Below, one piece after another: positions 24,901-37,089 of a DNA stretch of 64,000 nucleotides. Positions within the stretch are counted from its first letter, which is position 1; the number at the start of each line of letters is the position of its first letter. This stretch comes from Tillus elongatus (lineage: Eukaryota; Arthropoda; Insecta; Coleoptera; Cleridae). Made by a program: the position numbers and the translations under genes. The notes under the pieces are model-generated. The model worked only from the letters and a program-made list of their open reading frames with translations. It did no database searches and had not been told where the DNA came from. Where the stretch lies: positions 171,747,943-171,811,942 of the forward strand of contig OZ023265.1 of assembly GCA_964006375.1 (NCBI GenBank), read 5' to 3'.

Positions 24901-27382
24901 ACTACTTGACTTGACCCTAACAGATATGCACAAAAGTCCACCTGAACAGAACATCTGGCCTGTTTAAGGCAAGAGCTGCTGAAAACCTCGCAGTTGCATT
25001 AATGATAACAATCTATATGTAAACTCAAGTGTTCTGACCTTGCGCGTGTGCAGTTTACAGCTGGGGACAACTTTTTGCAAAATGAACCCCCATAAGAAAT
25101 AACATGGGGTCCTTATGTCATCTGTAAACTGTCATGTCATCTGTCAACTGTCATGTTGGTAGCTGTCAACTGCCATGTGGGTAACTGTCAGCTGTCATGT
25201 CGGTAATGTAGAGCCCATACTTAACCACATGACAACCAATGTCACCAACTACAACAAAAGTCACTAGAAAAGTCACTAGAACTGTCTGGCCCTAGTGACC
25301 TATTAACTACTGAGACAGTTATTGGATATGTCAATTAAAGTAATCTTAATATAAAAGTGAAAAAGTGAAATATAAAAAGTATTGAGTATAGAAAACATGG
25401 AATAAGTGGAGGAGAAAAATATTTAAAAGTCAAAAGGACAGAAACCATTTACGTACCGAAAAAGAGTTACAATTAACGAAAAATAAAATATATATGGGCC
25501 GGATTGATAAGAAAGAATTGGTGTAGGTGGTGTAGCGAAAATAATATGAAAAGTATAATGATATAAATAAGAAATATGATAGATATGTATAAGAATATGA
25601 ATATCATATTAGAATATATAATGAATAATAAAAGTTAATATAATGAAAGTATTATAAAATATGTGTAGGGGATTGTTTGAAAAGGAAAAGTATAGAGACC
25701 ATATATGCAGTGTAAAAAAGTGAAATTATTTGAAGTTTATAGATGAAAAATATATAAAATATTCCTATTCCATTGGAGTATATCAATACAAATAGTGAAC
25801 ATAATGAAACAAAAGTCTGGACGCAGCAAGTGCGTTATGGTAGTGAATTTTCATTAAAATGTTTTTAATAGCAAATATGTCTTTTTTTTAATGAAAGCAG
25901 GCATCAAATTTGGATAAATATTTTTTGCACGAAACTCTGCTAAAAGGAAACATAAAATTCAAATTATATATCTAATATGTAATTAAAATTTGAAATAAAA
26001 TAATTTGTTTGCACGAAAATCCATTAAAACCTTATTTTCGACGAATTTCATTAAAAAAAAAAGGTTCCATAAAGTGAATAATTTTTCATACAAAAATTCT
26101 CAAATGTTTCTTCAAGAAAATTTCATTAAATTCATTTATAAGAAAATTCGCTATTAAAACAACATTTTGCACAAGAAAATTCGCTAATAAAAATAAATTA
26201 AATAAATAAAAAAACTGGTCTCGATTTTCCTGGCCAACCAACCATTTCAAGTTATTTACCCACCTACCAAAATTTAATTTTTCACAAAAACTTATTCGAC
26301 AACAAAAATTTCATGAAAATTTGTATTATAACCATTTTTCAATAAAATCAGTAAACTTTTTTTTTATTAACTTATTAAACGTTTATGATTAATTACCAAA
26401 ATTTCACATCTTACAAAAATGATATCTGCGAAGCACAAAAAAAATTCTGTGAAAACTGGCTAAATATCTTTTAACACAATATTTTGCAAAAAGAATACAT
26501 AAAATTCAAATTCTATACCTAATCTTTATTAAAATTGTCAATTGTCAATTGTTAAGTGTTTCATGTTTGGACTTGCGATTCTCTTAAAATGCTTATTACC
26601 TTTGTTAATCACATGAAGCAACCGCTTAAATTTTTGATTTTCTGGATTTGTTACAGGATGAAGAGAAAGACGACAAAAAATCGACAGATGATAAGAAATC
26701 ACCATCAACAACCACAAGTACCACTTCAACTGCCGAATCAGAAAAGAAACCAACTGATAAGAAAGATGAAAAAGATAAGGAGAAGGAAAAAGAAAAGGAA
26801 AAGGAGAAAGAAAAGGAAAAGGAAAAAGATAAGGAAGAAAAGAAAAAAGAACCCGAACCAAACTTTGAAATTTTGAACAACCCCGCCAGGGTAATGAGGC
26901 AGCAATTGAAAGTTCTTTCAGTGAATGAAAATAGTCAGTATGTAGCTTTGAAAGATGTTACTATTGGTGGAATCGTCATGGTGAGGAACTTGAAACCAGG
27001 AGAAGAAGAGCTTGTGGAACCTGTAGCAGGTAAGGCACATGTAAAGAATGTAGAAGGAAAATTGGCTTATACATATAAACTATAGATACAAGCTTTTTCG
27101 ACTACCATCTAGCCATATGCTTTTGTCACAGCGGTCTTCACTTTGCAGCTTTTTCTTTCCATTTGCAATACAATTTTTCCAACAAAATTTTGATCACAAA
27201 AAAATGAAAGTTTCTATAAACCTATTATGGACAAAAGAACTGGCAGATGCCTTGTTTGTCTTTAAAAGTATGGAGTAATTACACAAAATTTATGTTTTCG
27301 TTCTTTTGCAGCATTTGGACCAAAGGGAGAAGACGAGAAGGAGGTTGAGCCACCAGAAGCATTTGAATGGACTGAAGATTAA
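21945..27382 (+). CDS. Rpn2: 26S proteasome non-ATPase subunit 1 (Rpn2/PSMD1), 3' five exons
   Basis: Rpn2 is the large scaffold subunit of the 19S regulatory particle base, contacting the ATPase ring and anchoring the ubiquitin receptor Rpn13. Visible exons are 21945-22267, 22366-22550, 22608-22784, 26657-27029 and 27312-27382, all with GT-AG borders and consistent phase. Exon 1 enters mid-codon as (R)[20 protein letters not shown] and continues through [20 protein letters not shown], the proteasome/cyclosome (PC) repeats. Exon 2 carries [20 protein letters not shown], exon 3 [19 protein letters not shown]. Exon 4 has a long Lys/Glu/Asp linker (about 26657-26850) then [20 protein letters not shown]. 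The last exon ends [10 protein letters not shown] and TAA at 27380-27382. That tail corresponds to the Rpn13-binding peptide known from human and yeast Rpn2. Upstream exons (roughly two thirds of the protein) are not in the window. No frameshift or stop was seen, so this copy looks functional. Confidence 0.97.
22978..23619. mobile_element. Non-autonomous hAT element, copy 1 (in Rpn2 intron)
   Basis: Termini are CTGTGGCGGCTCG at the left and CAAGCCGCCACTG at the right, matching the better preserved copy at 32295-33091. The 8-bp flanks CGATCCGC (22970-22977) and CGAGCCAC (23620-23627) agree at six of eight positions, consistent with an aged hAT target-site duplication. Internal blocks shared with the other copy include TTTTCAAAGTCTGTAAAT and AAATGAATTTGAGAGAATGA. 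There is no transposase. Confidence 0.85.
23880..24720 (+). pseudogene. RTE-like LINE C-terminal remnant, interrupted (in Rpn2 intron)
   Basis: At 23895-24162 the + strand reads [20 protein letters not shown] and [20 protein letters not shown], matching the post-polymerase region of RTE-type ORFs. Sequence resumes at about 24415-24700 with [15 protein letters not shown] and, in a second frame, [18 protein letters not shown]. The frame breaks repeatedly. Between the two parts 24164-24415 is unrelated and begins with a palindrome. It is in sense with Rpn2 and lies within its 3.9 kb intron. Confidence 0.65.
24164..24415. mobile_element. Putative MITE or deletion filler inside the LINE remnant
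   Basis: The segment opens with a short perfect palindrome, GTTTAGTTGC AATC GCAACTAAAC, and replaces the expected part of the LINE ORF (YxxSVLLYGAE...AFEMW region). The end is inferred from where LINE homology resumes. No target-site duplication was established. Confidence 0.3.
24720..25815. other. Intronic sequence, no gene seen
   Basis: Within the Rpn2 intron. About 25120-25200 has a loose repeat of the words CTGTCAACTGTCATGT and GTAACTGTCAG. From 25320 on it is purine-rich and AT-rich. Nothing else was recognised. Confidence 0.5.
25818..26430 (-). mobile_element. (TA)n-family fragment, reverse orientation (in Rpn2 intron)
   Basis: It begins with the complement of the conserved terminus (GACGCAGCAAGTGCGTTATGG then TAGTGAATTTTCAT; the first bases are at 25818). 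It continues through degenerate core units, recognisable by AAAATTCGCTAATAAAA-type phrases and TGGTCTCGATTTTCCTGGCC at about 26217. No TA tract or hairpin end is left. Confidence 0.65.
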
Positions 27383-27544
27383 ACATATTTAAAAACATAA
27401 TTATTCAATGTTTACTAAATTATTGTTAGAAATCTAGTATTATATTATATCATAGACATTTAACACTCTTGTCTTCTAGTATCATAACCAGTTTCTAATG
27501 CATTTTTTCATTTGTTTCTATGTATATTTTGATGTGCGCTAGCA

Positions 27545-27550
27545 AATAAA
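27545..27550 (+). terminator. Rpn2 poly(A) signal
   Basis: AATAAA lies 163 bp after the Rpn2 stop codon and is followed by a T-rich stretch (27570-27580), the usual order for cleavage and polyadenylation. The same signal is present in the duplicated copy at 49342-50839. Confidence 0.75.
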
Positions 27551-28015
27551 TAATAGTTGAAAATACTCAGTCTTTTTTTCACCCTTTTATAAAACAAGCA
27601 TCATGACAGCAAACGGATGAAGGTGGATAATGTCGTTGAAAATTGTTGGATTTTGATGATTTAAAAAGTGGGCGAGGCGGACATGATGGATGCTGGCATT
27701 GGGGGGTGTACTGGGGCGATCGAGCGAGGAACGGCGACACGGGGGCCCAAAGAGGCAGTTTTTTAGAACGTCGAGGAAAGGGAACGGAAAGCTACACGAG
27801 AAAACGGCGCGCCCGGGACGTAAAAGGGCGGATTTCATCGAGGCAATTTTTTTTTTGGGAGGGGGGAGGGATAATTGTAGATACGAGCAAAATTGGATTT
27901 TTGACCTAAAAAGCTAGTGGGGGTGGGGGGTCTATCTCCTCTGAAGACACGGCACTACGAAACACGCAATTACTAGAAACGGAATCGCCAGAAAATTTCA
28001 CATCGAGCAGGCGGT

Positions 28016-28892
<877 letters not shown>

Positions 28893-31094
28893 TGTTTTCT
28901 TAAATCGGCCTATAAACGTAAATGGAAAATTTGTGCAAAATTTGACTCCAGCTCATACTTATATTCTTTTTTTCTTTTTTTTTTGTACTTAAAATTTTTA
29001 GATTTTCTCAATGCGCTTTGTTTCCTTGCACCCCATTAACACAGCTATCGAACGCCGTTGAGATCTTTTGGTTACCTCAGGGCAAAGTAAAACAAAAAAC
29101 TTAAAGTTCAACAGCTACAACGCAAAAATACGAACTCGAGAGTACGAACGCCTTTGTTTGCTAGAAAAAGTGAAGACAAAAATTTAAATTCACTAAGTGA
29201 AGTGCGTCTACTGTAGAATTTGAGAAAAGAAAAACATTGTTCAGAATTTGTTTGTCTAAGAGATAATTTTGCGATCAGTGAGAGGTGGCAATTTTTGAAA
29301 AATTTTCCCGCCAAAATGCATTTTACAGCTAAATTACTTTTGCTGTAAAATGCGCTTTGGCGGCAAAATTTTTCAAAAAATCAGACGTCTCGTGTTTACA
29401 CACGACGGGTAAAAACCAAAGGCGGTTTTGTAGTCCTAAGGTCAAATTACATAAAATTGTAAGCAGGGTTACCTGCTTGCGTTGTGGCTAGTGTCCAGGA
29501 GGACAATTATGATTATGGACCAGCCTATATAGTACAGAGATACCGCTAAATAGGGAGTCTTTTAAGTGGGATTTGTAATTGCGGGACAGTCCATGCAGGG
29601 ACTAGATACCATTTAATAATGTTGTTATTTGATATGAAGTTTGTAATTACGGGACAGCCTATATACAATACATAAATTCGCTAATTTAATATTGTCCGAA
29701 TGTATAAAAATACAAATCAAGTAGATCATTGCAACATCTAATTTCTCGAATGAAAATTTAATGACAATAAACACCGGGTAAAGACCGTCATACTTTGCTG
29801 GTAGAAACTTGGAGAAAAGATGAAACTCAACACCGTGGAATCATCAAAAATCGCACGACCGAGTTGAGATATTACGAAAATACTTGGAATAAACCGTTAC
29901 CGGGAGTGCTGACATAGGAGGTTAAAGTTCGGACTTTAACTTTGTCAAGTCAGGGAAGGTAGTTTTCCTTGAAGGAGAAAACGGAGAGTACAGTTGGTGG
30001 AGCGCGGGTCACGGAAGTTCACGGTGGTACTGAGTGACACGGGGTGAGACAGTGTTTAGTTGGAGGTTTGAACAGGGAGTTTTTCTGATTATTTTAATTG
30101 TATTAATTAATCGTTATCGCTCGATAATTATTCAAACCTACAAGAGATAGGATACTGAAGTGCCCTTGCAAGGTCGGTATTGTTTTCTTTCTTACTGGAA
30201 TATTGAGAACGAGAGGGGTAAGTGCTAGCTATAATTTTCTTTCTTGCCAAGATAATAAAAAGGCATACATGGTGGCTGTATCGGAGAGTTTACCATAAGT
30301 ACAATTAAATCTAAACTAAACAAGGAATCATCAGATTTGTTCAATAGGAAGTTTAATTTACGGGGGAGTAGATTTATGTTCCAGGGATAAGTAGGGTAAT
30401 TTTAGTCAAGGAAGTAGGAATAAGTGTAGTAGTTGGGGGATTGAGAAATTAAAGTACAGTAGATAAGATAATCAACCCCTGAAGGGGTAAACTAAAAAGG
30501 GCTTATGTGGATATTTTATTTAACCACAGGCTAACATTATATCAGTTCTAATTCGCTAAAAATTTTGGAAACAAGTAGCCTTGTAAATTATTCGAAGGGT
30601 AAAATTAAGCTATTATTCTTTCAAGGCGCCCTTTGCGCAAGATTTAACGCTTCGTTCTCAGAGGCGCAATTAGGTAAAGTCATATTAATAACATTGTTGT
30701 TGAATGTTCACTTTTTCTTTCCTAAATCTGGTGTGTTGAATTCATTTAAATTATATTAAATTAGTTTTAGAAGTAAACGACCGGGTTTTATGCTAGATAT
30801 AGTGAACCAACCACCCTACATTTCAAGTAATATTGCAAACTCATACGAGGGCGACGTTAAGAGGTCGCAGGGTATATGGTACTGTAGTGGGTATAGTAAA
30901 ATTGGGGTTTTTAAATTAAATATTCCCATGCTCTAGAGTATTCATTCCAATAACACATTTTCTTATGCCATTTAGGGCTGATTAGGACTTAATCATTTAA
31001 ATAAGAATACGGACAGCTTTCACCTCTCATTAAGAGTTATTGACATATTAATTTCATATAAATAAGTGGAGGAGTCAAAGCGCGCCCGTTACAA
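28893..31094. other. Unassigned region, partly purine-rich
   Basis: No recognisable protein. It contains a strong hairpin (29297-29373) and a moderately GC-rich, purine-rich stretch from about 29400 to 30480. Near 30893 the words TGTAGTGGGTATAG and near 31085 GCGCCCGTTACA would be compatible with LTR ends, but I could not find a partner LTR. Confidence 0.35.
29297..29373. repeat. Long hairpin with 32-33 bp arms
   Basis: GAAAAATTTTCCCGCCAAAA and following bases pair with the opposing arm ending TTTGGCGGCAAAATTTTTC, around a 12-base loop. Arms differ at two or three positions. It could be a tiny foldback MITE. Confidence 0.85.
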
Positions 31095-31925
31095 AATTAA
31101 AAAGAAAAATTTCGCTTAAACGTCGTAAAAAGTGTCAAAATATAGAAAACATGATTTGAGAACGAAAATTGTTTGTGTCTGTCGCTCTGTATTTCTGTCT
31201 GTTTGTAGCCACGATAACTTTAGAATGAATTGAGATATCGTCTTCAAATTTGGTGCACAGTTAGCACCCGACAAACGAACGGTTCGGACTGTTTTTGAGT
31301 AAAATCGCTCCAGGGGGTAGGGGATGAATGGGGGATGGTTTGGTGAAAATTTACATTTTTTCGTTAAAACTCTAGTAATATAATGTTTGTTTATTGGAAA
31401 ACTTTCAATGTCATCAAACATCTGGTGTTCTGTGCTAAAATTAAATTGGGGTTTGAATCTGTGGGGGTGCAATATCGGTGACAGATATCTCGATTATTTT
31501 TTTTGCTAAAACGGCGTACAAAATCTCAAAACATATGGAAAACTTGATTCTGGAACGAAAATGTTTTTGTTTGTCGGTCGGTCGGCCTGTACGCCTGTTT
31601 GTTATAAGGCGCAATAACTTTTGAACGAATTGAGATCGTGTCCAGCTAGCACCCGACTAAGGAACGCTTCGAATTGTTTTTGGTTAAGATCGCTTCGGGG
31701 GGTAGGGGATAAATGAGGGGTGGTTTGGTGAAAATTGACAGTTTTTTGTTAAAACTCGAGTAATTAACGTTTCAGAAGTTTATGAGTACAGGAATACGAA
31801 TATTTTCTTTATGGTCAAGTCATGGACCCTAAATTAATTTTATGAGAATGTCTTTCTGAGGAGAGTAGATTATCAGTGCTATATGGAAGTTATGATTCAA
31901 TTCGCAGCACTATTTATTTTTTTAA
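31095..31925 (+). mobile_element. Dispersed cassette repeat, copy B
   Basis: Two diverged monomers of about 400 bp begin near 31160 and 31560, flanked by the same left block (CGCTTAAACGTCGTAAAAAG) and right block (GTTTCAGAAGTTTATG to CAGCACTATTT) as copy A at 14555-17160. It has no coding capacity, and the family was not recognised. The shared flanks show that the monomers belong to one mobile unit and are not a free satellite. Confidence 0.7.
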
Positions 31926-31929
31926 TTAA

Positions 31930-32286
31930 AAACGGTACTTTATAAACGTCTCGTATTTCGCGTCAACTCTTACGTGGACCACAGTCGACGCAGCGACGGA
32001 AGCGAATTGCTATTAGCTGTTTTTTATGCTATTGCATGGCTCAGTGACGTTTCCATTCTCGCTTGTCGTTAAGGTGCGGTTTCAGCCCCGGATGAAGGGG
32101 GTGGGGTGGTGGTGTTGGTGGGGGGTTGTTGTTGTGGTGTACCGCGGCACCCGCCCCGGGCGGCAGTTTCAAGGGGCGCCAAAATCATAATATAATAATA
32201 TATGGTTGAAAATAAAAAACTTGCTACACAAAGCGCCTAGTATGCAGCACATGTTGTTCTATCGATTATTCATTTGATTTTAAAAC
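31930..32286. other. Unassigned GC-rich stretch
   Basis: GC-rich, with a G/T-rich simple run at about 32095-32145. No gene or known repeat recognised. Confidence 0.4.
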
Positions 32287-32294
32287 GCCCAGTT

Positions 32295-33091
32295 CAGTGG
32301 CGGCTCGTGACATTGGGAGTGGGTGAAGCAGAATCTGCGCGGGTCCAAAGGGAGGTCTAGGGAGACGAAGACCTCCCCTGCGCCGCAGGAGTTTTGTTTA
32401 ACTTTCAAGATCACGCGTTCTCCTGGCACTTCAGTATTTAAATGAAAAATCCATTTGTACAAAAATATAGACTTTCACCAGGATAAGAGGTTTCATTCGA
32501 TGAGAGGACACTGTACACGCACGCATACGGTAATATAATACGCGTATTACCTATGAAAATCTGATTATAGCGGGAAGAGCTACAAGCATATTTGTTTTCA
32601 AATTCATGGCGCCTCTCTTTTTTCTCAACTTGACATTTTATATCTTATATTTTATTATTTTGAAATTATTCTTTTAGAGGTGATAATAAACAAATCAATT
32701 CCACTTGCCAAAAAGAAACATGAAAAATCCAGCTTTTCAAAGTCTGTAAATGTGACACATACCAGATTATTTAACGGCACCGTAGTAAAAATAAAAATAC
32801 GCCTCTGACGATCCGACTCAATCTAAACAAATCAGGAAAACTAATATTTAAAGCAGGCTCAGAAGGCTGCATCACGTTTGCGGCCGAACCTACCACTGCG
32901 CGTGCCGTTGCCATGGCAAGCGCTCCATGCACGCGTCCCGAAGCAGACGCAGCGTTCGTCGTTGAACCAAATGAATTTGAGAGAATGAAAAACATTAAAA
33001 TTATGGTGGATTTTGAATAAAAAAGTTTAGCTTAACCGAAAAATATACGTGGAGCAGCGCTCCACCTGCGACATCTGGCGAGCCGCCACTG
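32295..33091. mobile_element. Non-autonomous hAT element, copy 2, with perfect 8-bp TSD
   Basis: Termini CAGTGGCGGCTCG and CGAGCCGCCACTG are perfect 13-bp inverted repeats. They are flanked on both sides by GCCCAGTT (32287-32294 and 33092-33099), an exact 8-bp target-site duplication as expected for hAT elements. The 797-bp interior shares blocks with the copy at 22978-23619 but has no transposase ORF. The intact duplication suggests a younger insertion than the intronic copy. Confidence 0.95.
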
Positions 33092-33195
33092 GCCCAGTTA
33101 GTTTTTGAACACATCCTAAGGGCCTATCCTGAAATGCGCTACGAGCAGCTGCAGCGGAGAAGATTGTTGGCAACATCTAATTGCGGGAATTTTAA

Positions 33196-35673
33196 CCCGG
33201 CGTCTGACATGTGAAAATCTTTAACATCTTCCGACATGTGGGGTATCACATACCCCACAATTATTTTTTTTTAATTTCCTTTAACTGAATTTTTGATATA
33301 TATATTTTATGACACTAAATACAAATATCACATTTCTTCATTAGCAACACAAAAACTTCTTTAGAAGAAGACAATTAAAAAAGAAAAGCTCACATCATCC
33401 TGTTTTAGGCAGTAAAAAAACGTTTATAAAAAACGTTTATTTACAATGGTTCTATACCATCAAATAAACAGAAACAATAGAATATAAGTAAATAATACAT
33501 TGCAGTGTACTGTATAAAAAAATTATATCAAAATATGTAAAACCAAAAAAGTTGTGCATTTGCAAAGTGACTGCAATTTTCGCAGTACATAAGCGCGTGT
33601 TCTAAACATAGCATTTTTTCGCAAGCCTCACATACATATTTAGTTTTGCGATCACGATTACGAGGAAAAAATCACATATGCGCGGTTTGTTAGGTCTTTG
33701 TTTCTTTGTAGGAGGTTCTTCGGATTCTCCTCTGATTTTGAGCAAAGCCGTCCTTATTTCGCGAGGTATTATAAAGTTGGTCATCCTTGCTTTTTGATAA
33801 TCATTTATCAATTCAAACCCCAACATTGTGAGAAAATCTTTTCTTTTCAGAATTAATCCATTATTATTTTCACGATGAATTATCTGGGAATTGATACCGG
33901 CAGTGTTCATTATAGAAAAAATAGTGTTACAGGCCATCGTCGGCTATTGCGAGATACATTATGGTTTGCAGACAATTCATCTACTGTATCTACCACTCCT
34001 TTCGTTAGATTATAGAATGAAATTATTTCAGGTAGCTTATTTTCGGATTCATCTACGGAATCGTCATGATGAAAGGTTGACATCAGCATCCCTTTCTTGG
34101 AACGTACGATACTATTGTAAAATTTTCTTGAAAACCAAAAACACTTGACTTTATTGGTCGATTTCGAACATTCAAAAATGTCGGAGGGATTTCCCTTTTA
34201 TTTTTTCGAATTGTACCGACTCCAGTCAGATGATGATTTGTATGGAGCTTTTGAAATAGATCGTAACTTGTGTACCAATTGCCACACGTAATATTTATGT
34301 GACTACCATCATATGGACTGACGAGCCGTTCCACTATTGCAGTTGGAGTATTACTAAGAGCAAAAGGCCCATCAGGTTGCTTACCCACATAGACATCCAT
34401 GTTTACTAAATAATGCGTTCGGGCATCTACCAAAGTTTGAATCTTAATGCCGTACTTAGCCGGTTTATTCGGTATGTACTGGCGAAATGGACATCTGCCT
34501 CTAAAAGTTTCCAATTTCTCATCAATGGTTAAATATTTACCAGACGACTAGGCATTTTTGCAATTATCAGTAAATTTTTCTGTTATGGTTCTAATAGGTG
34601 GCAGTTTATCTATTTCGCGTCTTTGCGAGCGAGTTTCTTTATTATCAAATCGCAAACATGTAAGCAAAAATTCAAACCGTCTTTGGGTCATAGTTACTCG
34701 AAATATTTCAAAACGGGTTCCGTCAGTTTTCCATAAATCCTTCAATAAACGGTGGTTGTTTCGAAAAACTCCTGCTAAATATAGCAGTCCGAATAAAGTT
34801 TTTAGTTCTATATTATTTGTAGGTTGATTATAAGAAGATTTCTCCCATTCACGTGTTTTTTCCTCAATTCGTTGATTTGTCCACCGCGTAATATCGTCTA
34901 TCATTTCTTCATCGATGAAAATAAGAAAATATTCAAGAGGACTTTTTTATCTCTAGCGGATCTTTTACACCAGACAATTGAGTTATCAGGTTCTCGCCTC
35001 GGGTTCTCACATTCCTGTTATAATATGTTTTTCTCCATTTAGTTACATTTTTCCCTAAATAGTATTTTTCCCGATCTTGCACTATTTCAGATTCATTTTC
35101 GGTTACCTCATTTTCGTGTGCGTTAGTGGTAACACCGGCAGCTTCCATAAGGTTACCTTGATCATCTTCATTATTTGCTTCCTGCTCAACATCTGGATAG
35201 TCACTGTTTATGCTTACATTGTCTATCTCATTCTCATCGTCTGATTCAATTACTTCTTCATCTTCGCTTTGCACCTCCTTCCACAGATCCTGGAGGCGAC
35301 GCATTTCCTTTTCGTAGTCTCCCATAGTTAACCTAATGATTTCAAGGGCTGGTGAATAATATCGACATTTAATAAGGAAACATACCTCAAAATTTGAAGC
35401 AAAGGCGCGTTAACTGCGATAGAAATTTATTTGAGAAATGTTCGAATTTTGTAACACAATCCTACACGTGGGGTTTGACAAACCCTAGGTAAACTAAACC
35501 GTTTATTAACACAAACTCTAGCAAACTGTTGTCAAAATGGCTCCGCACGCTAAGAGACTCTACAATTTCCGAAAGCTAACGAGAGGGATATGCATGTGAG
35601 CGCGGTATTTTTGAAATCGTCGGACATTTTAGTTCTCTCAGGGTTTGTCACACCCCACATGTCGGACGCCGGG
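33196..35673 (-). mobile_element. Complete piggyBac element with TTAA target sites
   Basis: The element is bounded by TTAA at 33192-33195 and 35674-35677. Its termini are CCCGGCGTCTGACATGTG at the left and CACATGTCGGACGCCGGG at the right, 17 of 18 matched. The 2478-bp length is typical for piggyBac. Subterminal copies of CCGACATGTGGGGT occur inside both ends. The transposase lies on the minus strand and is broken. Confidence 0.97.
33540..35325 (-). pseudogene. piggyBac transposase pseudogene
   Basis: The start is the ATG at 35325 (MGDYEKEMRRLQDLW). An acidic N-terminal region follows, then a DDE_Tnp_1_7-type core (EMIDDITRWTNQRIEEKT; RFEFLLTCLRFDN; GRCPFRQYIPNKPAKYG). LVDARTHYLVNMDVYVGK has the first catalytic Asp. 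The second Asp is replaced: the usual DNFYTS motif reads GNWYTS here (about 34280). The third region, VVDTVDELS (about 34020), is present. A C-terminal Cys/His cluster near 33680-33540 follows. Damage: an extra A in an A run near 34946, an in-frame TAG at 34548-34550, and further frameshifts near 34110, 33920 and 33675. The loss of a catalytic residue plus several frame breaks shows it is dead despite perfect termini. Confidence 0.95.
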
Positions 35674-35679
35674 TTAACA

Positions 35680-36605
35680 TAAACTTTTTTTTAGCCTTTT
35701 ATTTCAAACTTATTTTTTTTACTCCCCTGACTAAAACAAATTAAAAAAAAATTAGTGGTCCCGATTTTACGTAACTATCAACAATTTTACTATCAAGTTT
35801 CTGCCCCGGTTCGAAAAAATCGCAGATCCGGGGCTGTGAGGTGTTGGTTGCATACAGGTGATTCCTGATTTCCGACACTGTGTAACCCGACTAACACCAT
35901 ACAATGATTCATTTTCAAACGTGAAACTGGCGATTAATTAACATACTAATTATAGCCAAACAATCAGGAGCACTTAGCAGCTGTTCCACTATGATAAACA
36001 TCAGCGACGCGATGATGTTTAATTAAATATTCAATTTGTCTCCGAGTAATTATAAGCCGATGATGTATTGCCGGTAGGATTGTGTAACCAGTAGCAAGTA
36101 GCAAGATGGATGTCGCTTGTCGTTCCACCTGATCTGAAAATTAAGCGAATTGTGCAAATATACCTTTACCCGTCTACCTGATATCTATATCAAACGCGAA
36201 ACACAAGCAGAGAGCCCGCTTTCAGTAATATTTTATGACTACAATAATATCTGACCTTTGGTAATAATAGTAACAAAGGTATCGATCGCTAGCAGATTCT
36301 CTCCCCAGTAATAAATACACGAAACAGAAACGTCCAGAAAGGAACAAGCAGCACCGGTATTTATGGCGCAATCAGTTGCAAATATTTACGTTGACAAAAG
36401 AAATTAGAAGCAATGAGAATTATAAATCTTACAAGACAATTATTGTTAGTTTAGCAGCTTATAACAGATTATTGTGATAAATTTTTAGGTGCAGTTACGC
36501 AGAGAATTGTGAAGAAAGGTTAGAATCTAATAGGCATACAATAACAAATTAAAAATACGACTAAATGTTGGCGGCTATGAGCATCAGCAGCTAGTAATAT
36601 GGATG
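35680..36605. other. Unassigned, apparently non-repetitive sequence
   Basis: No ORF or recognised repeat. Composition is more balanced than its neighbours and simple repeats are absent. It may be unique non-coding sequence. Confidence 0.35.
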
Positions 36606-37089
36606 AAACATAAACAAAAATTTTAACAAAATGGAAAACCGACTTGACAAAAAATATTCTAAAACAAAAATGCACTAAAAAGTAAAAAATAATTGCGTAT
36701 TCTTCTGTCTACAACTTACAATCAACTTATTTTTCCCACTCAATGCACGATCAATGCATTTACCACGAAAGAATGTATACCCACTTAAACTTAACCTCTA
36801 ACTCCACACATACCTATGACTAACAGACAATTATCAAAATATTTATTTAGAGTTCACCTAAGCAGAAAGTTTTAAATATATGTGTAGACTGCTTAAAAGA
36901 CAATCAAATTATTAGGATCATATAATGTAAAATTAGTGTTATTTTTGGAGTCGGTGTCAGCCAAGATGGGTTTGTAACCACTTAACCTGAAATGTCTTAC
37001 TATATAACAATTGGCATACACACTTTACACACATAGACGCAGCACGCAGCGCGAGCGGGTCGATTGCGCGCGCGCGCCCGGAAGAATGG

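Noticed and set aside
26538..26880. Minus-strand frames rich in Phe/Ser and a second + frame rich in Lys/Arg
   Set aside because: They are shadows of the Lys/Glu-rich Rpn2 exon.
27587..27917. Overlapping 75-88 codon frames after Rpn2
   Set aside because: They lie in GC-rich 3' flanking sequence, have no family resemblance and are shifted by indels in the duplicated copy.
30893..31094. Solo LTR (TGTAGTGGG to GTTACA)
   Set aside because: No second copy, no convincing target-site duplication and no clear promoter or poly(A) signals were seen.
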